NCBI RefSeq assembly: GCF_963259705.1
Contig: NC_081849.1
Span: 56,144,093-56,208,092, forward strand
Source: Myotis daubentonii
Lineage: Eukaryota > Chordata > Mammalia > Chiroptera > Vespertilionidae
Direction: 5' to 3'
DNA length: 64,000 bases
Positions 33,775 to 44,985 of this stretch are shown here, piece by piece. The notes beneath the pieces were generated by a model. The model searched no databases. It saw nothing but the letters and a program-made list of their open reading frames with translations, and was not told the DNA's origin. Made by a program: the position numbers and the translations under genes. Positions within the stretch are counted from its first letter, which is position 1, and every line of letters begins with the position of its first letter.

Positions 33775-36090
33775 CTACTTCACATTGGGGTCCACCATGG
33801 AAACTTTGAGACTATCATGTTTTGACAGGATTAAACGTTTAAGATTAACTGGGTCCATAATTTGCTATGCATTTTAAAGCTTAACGGTTTCCTTGTCTTC
33901 CTTTTCTCTCTCTTTTTTTTTACTAACGCATTTTCTTACAACTTTGTAATTGAGCACACACTCCGCCAAAGAGGGAATATTCTTTCTATTTTTAGAAAAC
34001 TGTTCAAGCTGCCAGGCTGCATTATTAATGCATTTCCTTAAATAAATAAATTCGTGTCCAACAATTAAACACATTGTTTTCCAAAAAAGTATGATCTATC
34101 TTAACCTAAAGCTTTTCCAAAAGTTTATTCTTATTGAATTATATAAAAGTAGTTTATTAACAGAGAAGAATAGATTGTAAGCATTTACTGTGCATGGGCA
34201 TTTTTCTGTTCTAAACCTAATCTCTTGAAACAATTCTATGCACTATATACTCATATTTTTAATTAATTCTGATGTGTATTAACAAATATTTGCTCATTAT
34301 CTAGTTGGCCTGAACAGATCATGACACAGTAATAAACAAACAAGAGTTACTCACTTGGGTTAATGCTATACCAGAAGATAATTTATGATTTGAAAGATAT
34401 TAAACAACGTTTAATATTCTAACACAATTTTTTAATTGCACTGTTTCTTGATTATGTTTCTACCTCTCTCATTATTATATAATTGTCTTTAGCAATAATT
34501 TTCTTTTATTTAACACCTTGACCCAGAGTTATGTTTTGGGTGTGTTTTTCCTGAGTTATTTCACTCACATCTTCAGATTCCACTGCTACACATGTGAAAA
34601 AGCCCTAAACCTTCTCTCAGCCCATAATTTTCACCTGACATCTAATCTCACAGAGTCATATTAACTAGGGATTTTCATTTAGGTGCCCTGCTGATTGATA
34701 CCGTAAATGAAGTATTCTCTCTACATCTTTGTTTAACCTACCTTGCAGCTTCCAATAACCTGCATCATAGGTGTAAAAGCAATTCTGTTTTGACATTAAA
34801 TAAACAAGTAAAATGAAATAGACACAGGAACTAATGAGTTAATTCTTTAAAAAATACCTTGACCTTCTGATCAGGATATTTTCCATACTATCTCTGAAAA
34901 ACTGTTTCCCATTTTCTCTAATTGTGGAAAGTCTGGCAAAGACCAGTTTAAGTCTGGCTTTCTTGAGATAATTTGTCTGTAGCTACCATGGTTCACCCTA
35001 CTCTGACTTACTATCACTATGGTCAGTCCTATATAGCTTATCACTTATTTATAAAATGTTTGTTGTTATCTGCTTTTGGTAATGTTAATATGCCTAGGTG
35101 TTTGGTATGCTAACATTACCTAGACTGAAAAGGAGTAGGACTCTTGTTTCTTATAAAACATGCGTACCACAGTCCTGAAAAAAATTCTTAGAACATACAG
35201 ATCACTCTCCCATAATATCATTAACAAGCATTTAGTGAGACTTGACTAAATGACACTGTTTAGATTTTATAAAAATGTTAGCATATTCATGATGATGTTG
35301 TCGATATAGGTGGCCATAAAGATGGATGGCATGAGACAAGCATTAGCTGATCATTATCCAATGAATTTTACTGTCTACCCATTTAGTTTTTGGACTTTTA
35401 ACAACCTTTAGAAGTTTGACATGTAAGCATTCTCTGAGTCTAATGCTTTTTGCTGAAACTTCAATCATCGATATGGCACTTTGCCCAAAACAAAGCTATG
35501 GTCCAGAAGGACTGGGATTCTCAAGAACATTAACCTCTCTACGTTTTTTTGTGAAGAAAAGGGCAAAATGGTGATTCATTGGTTCTAAAAATAAAGATGA
35601 GTTTATAAACGAAGAGAAATGGCACATCATAAGTCACTTCTGCAGTTTCATATAAGAACCTATGATATACCAATCTGCTCATATTACTCATTATATGAAT
35701 ATGCTGCCTGTAAAGTGCACCTATTATTTGCCAATGAACTACTGGTTCTAAGTTAGAAAATGATAGAACAAGGATCACAATATATGACATATACATGTCA
35801 AATGTATACCTGTACTACAAGCCCTCCCCTCCCCAATACTCAAGCAGCCAGTCTTAAATGAATGATTAAAATAGAATCCATCTCTACCCAACATTAGAGG
35901 CAAATACTACCAGTGGGGTAATGTTGGTATATGTAATGAAACCTACTTTTCACCTTCTCTAGATTCACGGAATTTATAGAAAGTAGCTGGACATAGTGTT
36001 TCTCTTATATTGTATTGCACTCCAAATGCCTAGCATAGTTCCCGATTTAAGACACTAGCTAGATGGCACCAATTAACTTCTTATGTATCA
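33775..36090. other. Unassigned interval, mostly unique-looking
   Basis: No repeat over 300 bp recognised apart from weak MIR-like text near 34200-34330 and L2-like text near 36000-36050. Largest frame 85 codons (35539-35796 minus), no domain. A candidate place for conserved non-coding sequence, which needs alignment. Confidence 0.45.
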
Positions 36091-36094
36091 TATA

Positions 36095-36119
36095 TATGTG
36101 TGTGTGTATATATATATAC

Positions 36120-36165
<46 letters not shown>
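36095..36165. repeat. (TG)n-(TA)n microsatellite
   Basis: Short TG run, then TA units with ACA/TGT interruptions. Confidence 0.95.
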
Positions 36166-36170
<5 letters not shown>

Positions 36171-36519
36171 ATGAACATGCTTTTCAATTACATGTACATG
36201 CATATGAACAACTTAGAGTTAATTTTGAGCTCTACTATTTCTAGGCAAAGTTACCCTTACAGTCCAAAATTATAATTTCATTATTACTAAAGATTTCTGA
36301 ATTGAGTGAAAATGATATAAAAGTCATTTAGTTTCTTAAAAGAAATGTAATCAGTAGAATTCAGTAATGGTATTATATATGTGTTCTATAAGTAATTTGT
36401 TTTTAAATTACTACATAGATAGTAAAAATATAGAATAGTTTTATTAATCAACATATTTAAAAAATAGAATGTCATTACTAAGAATGAGATGAAAATATAC
36501 AGTAGTATAGAAGACACTT
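36166..36519. other. Unassigned AT-rich interval
   Basis: Nothing recognised. Confidence 0.4.
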
Positions 36520-36702
36520 TTTAAAAAATCTGTATTGTTCTATTACATACATCCTCTTTTTCCCCCATTGACCCCTTCTAGCCCACCTCTTCACCTTGCC
36601 CCCTGCCCCAGACCTTCACCACACTATTGACTGTGCATGAGTTATGAATAGATGCATACAAGTTCTTTGGTTGATCTCTCCCCATCCACCCCTGCCTTCC
36701 CC
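36520..36702 (-). mobile_element. L1 3' UTR, antisense
   Basis: Read on the minus strand: 'gagatcaaccaaagaacttg', 'atgcatctattcataactcatgc', 'gtctggggcagggggc' and a terminal 'aatacagattttttaaaa'. This is the same bat L1 3' end type as at 15.9, 27.2 and 48.8 kb. 5'-truncated. Confidence 0.82.
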
Positions 36703-36936
36703 GAGGATATATTTTCCATCAACTTTTAGACAGAATGGAAAGGAGGGGGAGAGACACAGAGAGAAACATTGATGTGAGAGAGACACATCAATTGGTTGCC
36801 TCCCCCATGCGCCCAGACCAGGGCGGGAATTGAGCCTGCTATCAAGGTCTAGGTATGTGCCCTTGACTGGAATCAAACCCAGGACCCTTCAGACCAAGGG
36901 CCGACACTCCAACCACTGAGCCAAACCAGGTAGGGC
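36703..36936 (-). mobile_element. Ves SINE, older
   Basis: Minus-strand head 'gccctacctggtttggctcagtgg', with 'gggtttgattccagt' and a 'gggaggcaaccaattgatg' middle. The tail merges with the L1 sequence to its left. Diverged. The 86-codon frame over it is an artefact. Confidence 0.88.
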
Positions 36937-37078
36937 TATAGCAGTAATTTTAAAAGATTTTTAGTAACAGCATTCTTTCCTTGAATAAAATCCTATAGTA
37001 CAGCCAGTGTATCAAACAGAGGTTGAATTTCTCTGGTTGAAGATGAAGATGTACCCAGCTATCCTGTAGTACCACTTA

Positions 37079-37084
37079 AACACA

Positions 37085-37125
<41 letters not shown>

Positions 37126-37150
37126 ACGTGCGTGCACGCACACACGCACG

Positions 37151-37190
<40 letters not shown>
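37079..37190. repeat. Interrupted (CA)n microsatellite
   Basis: Two CA runs (about 37081-37120 and 37158-37188) separated by CACGTGCACGTGCGTG-type sequence, an alternating purine-pyrimidine stretch of more than 100 bp. Confidence 0.97.
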
Positions 37191-37192
<2 letters not shown>

Positions 37193-37194
37193 CT

Positions 37195-37590
37195 CGAGGA
37201 ACCTGTTTTGAAAATGCTCGGAAAAGCAGGACCGGAGTTCTTCTATCTCACACTCTTTAGTTGCTTCACCCACTTCTCATTAATCACAAATTTTTTAATC
37301 ACAATTTTTTTAATCACAATCATGATTGTTTCAGGAGACTTGCCTGTAATAGAATGTAATGTTTGTGGAGACAAGTGAGCTGATATTGCTACACTGGGAA
37401 GAGCATATATTTCCACATTTCCAATTAAATGCATTAAGGTAAAGAATATAAACATATTATTTTCATTTATTTATATTAATAAATCAGATTAGCTTAATGT
37501 ATGAGAATCTTAATGTTTTAACTACAAACTCTCACTATAAGGCGATAATGAGAAAAATAATATACTATTTTCTAGTACTACTAATAACAT
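37195..37590. other. Unassigned interval
   Basis: AT-rich, with a triplicated 'ttttttaatcacaa' near 37290-37320. No gene. Confidence 0.4.
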
Positions 37591-38492
37591 AATACTATTG
37601 AGACAACCAAGATGGTGGCATAGGTAAACACCTGAAGTTGCTGCCGTGTACAACCACATTAAAAATACAACTAAACAACAAAACGAATATCATACAGAAC
37701 CACGGGAAGGCTGGCTGAGTGGAAATTCTACAACTAGAAGGAAAGAGAAAAGTGCATTGAGTCCGGTAAAGGTGCAGAGGTGTGGAAGTGCAGAGGTACG
37801 GAGGCAAGCACGAAAGGGGCTGGCAGCTGGGTACGCTGTTGTCTTTTTCAATCAAGAGGGAGATACAAGCTCCTGACTGCTCTGAACTCCAGTTCCGGGT
37901 GAGTCTCTGAGGACCCAGACTCATACGGGGAGAAACTGGACTGTCTGGCATTGGCCGGAACATGAGGGTGGCTTTCTCTCAAAGGTGCTTGCAGCGGTCA
38001 CTGTTCGTGCATGGGGCTGTGAGACACAGACCCCAGGACTGCTCTGAGGCAGAGCAGACTGGCAGCCATTGTGGTTTGCTCCACCCTGGTGATTCCCTGA
38101 GACTCTGCCCCACCCAATTTACAACCCCACCCAAGCTGTGCTCAGAGGCTTTTGCATATGAATGGCCTGGCCTTTCTCCACCTAAAAACCTGGGCAGTCT
38201 CAGTGAGCAACAAAGCGCCATTGAAGCAAGTCCTGCCCCATAAGAGTGTCTCCAGCACAGAAGTTCTCCCATTGTAGACACAACTGCTCCTCACAGCCAA
38301 TTGGCCTGAAGATCAATTCCTCCCAGTGATACCAACAACAACCAAGGCTTAACTACAACATGACTGTGCACACAGCCCACAAAGGGGTACATCAAGAGTG
38401 TCTACCTCAGGTAATTAGGGAGGCTGAGCCACTGGGCCCTATAGGACACCTAGCACACAAAGCCACTCTATCAACACAGAGATGCAGCCAAA

Positions 38493-39536
38493 ATGCAGAG
38501 ACAAAGAAATAGGTCACAAATGAAAGAAATGGAGGAAAGCAAACTAATGGACATAGAGTTCAAAACCACGGTTATAAGATTACTCAAGAATCTTCTAGAA
38601 ACCTCAAGAAATATAGTGAGGCCCTCAAGGATATGAAAAAGGACCAATTAGAAATTAAGCATACACTGACTGAAATAAAGAATATTATACAGAAATCCAA
38701 CAGTAGACTAGAGGATCCCAAGTATCAAGTCAAAGATTTGAAATACTAAGAAGCAAAAAACACCCAACTGGAAAAGCAAAAGGAAAAAGAATCCAAAAAT
38801 ATGAAGATAGTGCAAGGAGCCTCTGGGACAACTTCAAGCATACCAACATCCGAATTATAAGGGTGCCAGAAGAAGAGAGAGAGCAAGATATTGAAAACCT
38901 ATTTGAAGAAATAATGACAGAAAACTTCCCCTACCTGGTGAAAGAAATAGACTTACAAGTCCAGGATGCGCAGAGAACCCCAAACAAAAGGAATCCAAAG
39001 AGGACCACACCAAGACACATCGTAATTAAAATGTCAAGGACAAAATACAAAGAGAAAATATTAAAAGCAGCAAGAGAAAAATAGTTAGTTACCTACAAGG
39101 GAGTACCCATATGACTGTCGGCTGATTTCTCAACCGAAACTATGAAGGCCATAAGGGAGTGGCAAGAAATATTCAAAGTGATGAATAGCAAGAACCTAAA
39201 ACCAAGATTACTCTACCCAGCAAAGCTATCATTTAGAATTGAAGGTCAGATAAAGAGCTTCACAGATAAGAAAAAACTAAAGGAGTTCATCACCGCCAAA
39301 CCAGTATTATATGAAATGCTGAAGGGTATTCTTGAAGAAGAAGAAGAAGAAGAGGAGGAAGAAGAAGAAGAAGAAGAAGAAGAAGAAGAAGAAGAAGAAG
39401 AAGAAGAAGAAGAAGAAGAAGAAGAAGAAGAAGAAGAAGAAGAAGAAGAAGAAGAAGGAGGAGGAGGAGGAGGAGGAGGAGGAGGAGGAGGAGGAGGAGG
39501 AGGAGGAGGAGGAGGAGGAGGAGGAGGAGAAAAATG
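38493..39536 (+). pseudogene. L1 ORF1-like protein relic (HAL1 ORF1)
   Basis: The likely start is the ATG at 38493 (MQRQRNRSQ..). The N-terminal part is Lys/Glu-rich and coiled-coil-like; it shifts frame near 38620 and stops near 38748. An open piece at 38863-39084 carries the RRM-like region ('NLFEEIMTENFPYLVKE', 'RTTPRHIVIKMS', 'KEKILKAAREK'). After in-frame stops near 39081 and 39107 the C-terminal domain follows ('EIFKVMNSKNLKPRLLYP', 'AKLSFRIEGQIKSF', 'KLKEFITAKPVLYEML'). This is the order in L1 ORF1p, an RNA-binding trimeric chaperone. The tail has become a long Glu/Gly run from GAA/GGA units. With at least one frameshift and two stops the gene is dead. Confidence 0.88.
39334..39530. 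repeat. (GAA)n-(GGA)n expanded purine triplet repeat
   Basis: GAA units from 39334 with one GAGGAG interruption near 39352, then an unbroken GAA run to about 39456, followed by GGA units to about 39529. The strand is pure purine for almost 200 bp. It arose inside the acidic end of the HAL1 ORF1. The poly-Glu, poly-Lys and poly-Leu frames over it are artefacts. Confidence 0.99.
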
Positions 39537-39859
39537 ATGAACAACAAATACATATCTATCAACAAGTGAATCTAAAAATCAAGTGAATAAAACATCTGAC
39601 AAACAGAATAAACTGGTGAATAGAATAGAATCGGGGGCATAGAAAGGAAGTGGACTGACAATTCTCAGGAGAAAGGGGGTGTGGGGGATGCAGTAAGAGA
39701 CTGGACAAAAATTGTACACCTATGGACGAGGACAGTGGCGGGGGGGGTAAGGGTAGAGGGTGGGGTGGGAACTGGGTGGAGAGGAGCTATGGGGGGGAAA
39801 AAAGAGGAACAACTGTAATAATCTGAACAATAAAGATTTATTTTTAAAAAATATTATTA

Positions 39860-40635
39860 ATATGGAATACTAAATTTTAATATATAGTTTTGTCTACAAA
39901 CATGATAAAAATGGGGGAGTACTGCCACACACAAAAAACTATTAAAATTATCTGAAATATTGCTTTTTTTGGTTGTACTGTAACAACTGAAAAAAAGTAA
40001 AAATTGCAACAAAATTCATTATACCCTGAACTTCAAGGCATTATTCAAAAATCAATCCCCCCACATAGATTTATTATTAGATACAATATAAAGTGTTTAG
40101 AACACACAGTCTCCTGCGTGTAAATTTTCAAGTTGTTTCGCCAAAATAAGTAGGAGGGAAAATAGCTTTGCAATATCTTCCCTTTCCAAACCCTTTTTCA
40201 TCTTGTTAGATTAAGGAAAAAAACAGATTTTTCTTCTGTGTTAGCAAATACCAATTTTCCAAAAAGGAGTTTGGTGTGCAATTAAGAAGTTAAGCAGATG
40301 TGATATAGAGTTAAGATGACTTCCTCTGAAAGTTATAGACAGCATAGAAAGAATACGATAATTTCACAACAGTTTGATCAACATTAAATAAAAGAAGTGT
40401 TTATGAAGAAATGAAGCTGTTCTCTACAAGCCTGGGATAAAATAAGTTTCATCTAAAGTTATTTGCCATCTAGGACTTCCTATTCTTTTAAACCATCCTT
40501 ATTTAATGTTTTTATTATAAGTTCCAAAAAAAATTCATCTCAATATAACTTAATTGCCTTTCTGGACTTATTTTTTTCTGTACAACTAATAGTTGAACTG
40601 AATTATATAATTTTCTATATTGTCAGTTAGTAATT
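39860..40635. other. Unassigned AT-rich interval
   Basis: No repeat or gene recognised. Confidence 0.4.
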
Positions 40636-40639
40636 TATA

Positions 40640-40745
40640 TCTGTCTTCTCAACCAGCTTATATACTTTGTACATTTTTAGTCTTCTGTGCCTAGCACTAT
40701 TGTAATTCATTCAGTATAAGTATTTGTAATCAATTTGAATCAAAT
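40640..40745 (+). mobile_element. L2 3' end fragment
   Basis: 'gtacatttttagtcttctgtgcctagcac' followed by 'tcagtataagtatttgtaatc' resembles the L2 3' end. Short and diverged. Confidence 0.5.
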
Positions 40746-41477
40746 CATAAATAAAAATTTAACTCACATTTTAAACTCATGCACCAAATTTTATTTTGAG
40801 GAAAGAAAAACTAACCAATGTCTGAGATTTCAGTATCTCCATGCTTTTTATGTGCTAAGCACTGTGCTTAGTGTCAGACAGATAATTATGAAGACATTAA
40901 TACTTTTAGACTTGCAAGTAAAAAAGAAAAAATGACTTATATGACCATGGTTAATTAAGAGGTGTTTTTTTTCCCCTCACATACCAATGCTGGGATGCTA
41001 GGGGAAGTTTCATAAATATATACACACTTTGCCACTGCAGTCTCTGAAAATTCACATATGTGATTTACCCTCTACAGTATTATTGCTGAAATTCTGCCAA
41101 ATTTTTTAGCTCATTCTTAACTGAAATAATTTTTTGGAAAATTCCGCTCTGGGCATTTGCTGACATTGCATTTCTAGCACCTTTGTGCACAGCCCGTGCT
41201 GGTTTGCATCTGTCACTGGTTCATAACTTATGTAGAACTTCTTTTGTTTTGAAATGTCTCCAGAAAACCAAGCTAGTGATAGATGTTTCATAAAGTTACT
41301 AAGGTAACTTTCAATTTTAAACTTTTCCCAGAACATAATTAACTCTGCATAGTGCAGAGTTTTACAAACTATAGGGTGCCCTTAAAGCTTTTGATATGGC
41401 TTAAAAATCATATATAGGGGAATTAAATAAAACCCCTTGCTTTGAGGGACTGATTATCATTCCGTGACTTTTTGTAC
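40746..41477. other. Unassigned interval
   Basis: No gene recognised. The 66- and 76-codon frames lack domains. Confidence 0.4.
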
Positions 41478-41485
41478 CTCTAGAC

Positions 41486-41707
41486 CAGTGGTTCTCAACC
41501 TTGGCTGCACATTAGAATCACCTGGGAATCTTTTGAAAATCCTGATTTCTGGGCCTCATCCTCTGGACATTCTGTTCTTTGTTATGGGGTTGGGGCCACA
41601 ACATTAGTAACAAAGAAACAGAATTTCTGGAGGATGAGGCCCAGAAATCAGGATTTTAAAAAGATTCCCAGGTGATTCTAATGTGCAGCCAAGATTGAGA
41701 ACCACTG
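41486..41707. mobile_element. Palindromic hAT MITE, copy A
   Basis: 222 bp, nearly a complete palindrome. The left arm starts 'cagtggttctcaaccttggc' and the right arm, read in reverse, starts 'cagtggttctcaatcttggc'; arms of about 100 bp differ at few positions. The termini resemble the MER5-type hAT-Charlie ends of mammals. Perfect 8-bp duplication ctctagac at 41478-41485 and 41708-41715. No coding capacity. Confidence 0.95.
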
Positions 41708-41715
41708 CTCTAGAC

Positions 41716-43325
41716 CCATGGGTATGTGTTCAAAAAAGAGAATTCCTATTTGTGGTGATTCTTACAGAAGAGTAAAAATAGCTTTTCCGTTTTGCCTAAC
41801 TTGGTGATTTTGAGCTTGCCCACTAAAGCAGGGGGGGGGGGGGGGGGGCGGGCGGCAAAGGCCAATAATATTTTATCAGTGAATTATGCACACATATAAA
41901 TAGTGTCAACAAAAGTATTTTGTCTGACCTGTACACATACAAATCTATAAATTAAGCTAAACAGAAATAAGTCAGGCCAATAATTCAGAAGTTAACACGC
42001 CCACCTGTTCCAATCTGCATTCATAAATGGTAATGTAGAGTAAAAATGTTACCAATGGCTTTCTTTCTTTTTCAATTGCTCTAATGTACCTGTACTGAAG
42101 TTTTAAGACTGTCAGCAACTAGGGTCGGTATATGACTATACACTTTACTGTTTAATTTTTAAGTTGGTGAAAAATCTATATAAACTACATTTTATTAGGT
42201 ATAAAAAATCAAATAGATATTTATTACTAATATCGTGATCAATTAAAATATCTTACAAACTAACTGCTTTTCGCCTATGGAATTATGTATCTTGCATACT
42301 ATTTAAAAACCACCACCAAAATAAATGCTATAGTATTATTTCATTTATTTCAGTGCTCAAAAATCCATGCTTTTATTTTATAATAATAAATTATATACTC
42401 ACGGCCTCATATTACCAGACAGAGCTAAATGTCATACTGATTTCTATTTATCTTATTAAAGAAGTAAAGCAAGGGTTCAAGGTTCAAAGTAAGGTAACTC
42501 TTTCTAAATAATGACATACAAAAGTGATCTATATTAATGTATTTCAAGATATTCATGGCCTGAGGTAAAGGACATCCTATGTAGACACCTGATTTGTCTA
42601 TGTTAGCTAACCAAGTGTATCTAATGAAACAATTTAACATGGTAAACTTGCACTGTTTGCATTCAGTAACTGCAGTCAGAGCGCGTGAAAAAGATAAACA
42701 GTTTCTATCATTTCAGATGAGTTTGTTCCCTAAATATAAGACATTTTAACTCTTCTTCCAAGTTATTTGGATATTTCATACTTTGTCTTGTGAGAACCTC
42801 TTAAATTAATACTTGTATTCTATCCAAATATTTATGTCTTTAGAAGCTTCTAATCCAAGTGGCCAAAACTTTTTTTTTTCTATCTGAAATGACATAGGGC
42901 TATAAGGTCCAAAGAATATGCCTATGACCCTAAATATTTATGTTAGTAAACAAACTTGTAAAACTCCTTTTACCCAACAAAAATGTCCATAGTTACAGCT
43001 CCTGTAGCTGGACAGAAAAATAAAAAAGGGCACTCATCCATCTCCATGGTAAATTAAACCTATATTGAAATAACCCTGCCATATAAAATTTTTGTATGAC
43101 AAGCTAAAATTCTTTTTAAGTGAAATAATCCAGAAACTCTCAATGTAAGTAATAAATGACCATTGTATGTGCGATCCTTGTTTCTTTTCATAATAAGATT
43201 GTAGATTTTTAAAAATACATTTGATAAATAGTTGTTTAGTTCATCTTGTCCAACATACTCAAACATCCTCATATTAGAAATTCTGAGTCTCATAAGATGG
43301 CACTGAAAGGTTGTCGTTCCATCAC
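41716..43325. other. Unassigned interval with a G18 run
   Basis: A run of about 18 G followed by CGGGCGG lies at 41831-41855. The rest is AT-rich with no recognised repeat. Frames at 42425-42640 and 43060-43350 on the minus strand show no domain. Confidence 0.4.
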
Positions 43326-43327
43326 CA

Positions 43328-43428
43328 GCCAGGGTGAATGTGGGAGGCAACCAATCGATGTTTCTCTCTCACAATGATGTTTCTCTTTCTTTCTAAAATC
43401 AATAAAAATGTATTTTAAAAAATAAAAG
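43328..43428 (+). mobile_element. Ves SINE, 5'-truncated
   Basis: Only the second half is present: 'tgtgggaggcaaccaatcg', 'gatgtttctctctcacaatg' and 'aaaatcaataaaaatgtatt'. The tRNA-like head is missing. Confidence 0.85.
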
Positions 43429-43877
43429 TCCTCACACAATTGATACAAATAAACCACATTCCTCAGAATCCTTATAAGAATTTATAATGGAGAACATAAT
43501 TGCTAATGAAGGATCAAAGTGACACTTCAACTGAATCAGCCAAACAGAGTATAGGAAAGCTGGTTCCAGCCAGAGGGTATGGGAGGGAATGGGGAGATTT
43601 TAAGGTAAGAAAGAACTGCATTTTTTTTTTCAAAATAAACGAAAAAATTGGATATTATTTCTAGATGCAGCTAAGAAATGCTGGAATTGCTCAAGATGAT
43701 GTTGGGGAAAAGTGAATCACAAGAGACTTATGGATTGTGGTAAAAGGTTTGGATTGTATTCTATATTTGGATTTGGAGTATGGGGGTAGAATTATAACAT
43801 GAAATAACAATTTAAATTTATATGTATAGTAATAAAAATTCATGTTCTTTTAAACAAAATGTTAGTGTCCAAATTAA
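43429..43877. other. Unassigned interval, possible antisense L2
   Basis: 'taaaaggtttggattgtattctatatttgg' near 43740 resembles antisense L2, but support is weak. A T/A-rich joint lies at 43620. Confidence 0.4.
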
Positions 43878-43887
43878 CAATGTCTTT

Positions 43888-44113
43888 GCCCTAGCTGGTT
43901 TGGCTCAGTGGATAGAGCATCAGCCTGTGGACTGAAGGGTCCCAGGTTTGATTCCGGAAAAGGGCACATGCCCTGTGCGGGTGGCAGGCTGGATCCCCAG
44001 TAGGGGGCATGCAGGAGACAGCTGATCAATGATTCTCTCTCATCACTGATGTTTCTATTTCTCTCTCCCTCTCCCTTTCTCTCTGAAATCAACAAAACTA
44101 TATTTTAAAAAGG
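43888..44113 (+). mobile_element. Ves SINE with 10-bp duplication
   Basis: Starts 'gccctagctggtttggctcag', with 'aggtttgattccgg' and 'gcagctgatcaatg'-type middle, and ends 'aaatcaacaaaactatattt'. Duplication caatgtcttt (43878-43887) against caatgtcctt (44114-44123). Confidence 0.95.
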
Positions 44114-44199
44114 CAATGTCCTTAGGAGCCTCATACTAATCTCATAACCTTAATCTAACCACTGATAAAGCTTTGTGTATAACTTTGCTTATATAAGCC

Positions 44200-44985
44200 A
44201 TCATAAATAGAGAATATTGCTTTGCCATTAGTTTCTATTTCTTTAAAGGTATGATCATATGTTACACATTCTGTAACATACTATTCTTATTGTAAAAACA
44301 GAATGAACAGACAGGCAACTATAACTCATTCTTTATGATAGCCAAAGAGCATTACACAGTAGGGAAGTATAATTTACTCAGCCTCATGCGTACTGATGTT
44401 TATTTGATCTTATTTCCAATTTTATATTAAAATAAATAATGCTCCAATGAAAAAGCTAGCCATATGTTTTTATATTCTAGTATCTTTACTGTATTGAATA
44501 AATAACTAATCATGGAGCTATTAGGTCCAAAATGATGGGAAATTTGAATTTTCATAGGTTATAGCAAAATGCTTTCCAAATATTCCACAGCACTTACAGA
44601 ATTGCTGATTGTTTAGAAGACAATTTTTTTAAACTCTTGTCAGCCTGGGTATTATTAAATGTTCTCAAATGCTTCCTATCTGGTGGGTGAAATCTGGATT
44701 ATATTGGTAGTGGTGGTGGTGCTGTGGTCATCATTTCATTTCTATGACAACTGTTGAGATTTGGCATATTTTCACAGGCTTGGCCACTAGGATCACTTCT
44801 CATTGTTCTTATCCTGTTGAGCTATTTCTATGGCTCTGTCACTCTCTTTTATTTATTCTTTTAATACATAGAGAAATTAACCCTTTGTGTATTATAAGAA
44901 TAAAGAATATTTTCTCCCAACAAATGACTCATTCTTGGTTTTAATTAAGATACTTTTTCCATAAAGGTGTTTTAAATTTCAATAT
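44200..44985 (-). mobile_element. L1 (L1M-like) fragment, antisense
   Basis: Antisense L1 3'-region text: 'ttatgatagccaaagagc', 'ataaataatgctccaatg', 'atagcaaaatgctttccaaat', 'ttaaccctttgtgtattataag' and 'aatattttctcccaac'. Old and diverged. The 66-codon plus frame inside (44744-44944) is not a gene. Confidence 0.75.

Larger units (their letters stand above)
37600..39849 (+). mobile_element. HAL1-type (half-L1) retrotransposon, broken
   Basis: Full-length-looking non-LTR element of about 2.25 kb. It begins 'gagacaaccaagatggtgg' (an L1-type 5' UTR start), has a GC-richer leader to about 38490, an L1 ORF1-like coding region (38493 to about 39536, broken) and a 3' UTR ending 'aatctgaacaataaagattt'. 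No ORF2 (endonuclease/reverse transcriptase) sequence lies between ORF1 and the 3' UTR, which is the half-L1 layout. A 9-bp near-duplication, aatactatt (37591-37599) and aatattatt (39850-39858), flanks it. Such elements need L1 ORF2 protein in trans. Alternative: an L1 that lost ORF2 by deletion. Confidence 0.8.

Noticed and set aside
33554..33877. 107-codon plus-strand frame
   Set aside because: It reads through a Ves SINE. The same kind of peptide appears from other Ves copies (59867-60193, 25627-25809).
37595..37963. 122-codon antisense frame in the HAL1 leader, compared with primate L1 ORF0
   Set aside because: ORF0 is described only for primate L1 and is shorter. This frame runs out of the element into the flanking duplication, so it is probably chance in a GC-rich leader.
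39142..39586. Open frames with long Glu, Lys or Leu runs
   Set aside because: They are the three readings of the GAA/GGA triplet repeat on both strands, not proteins. Only the part before the repeat is ORF1-like, and it is interrupted upstream.
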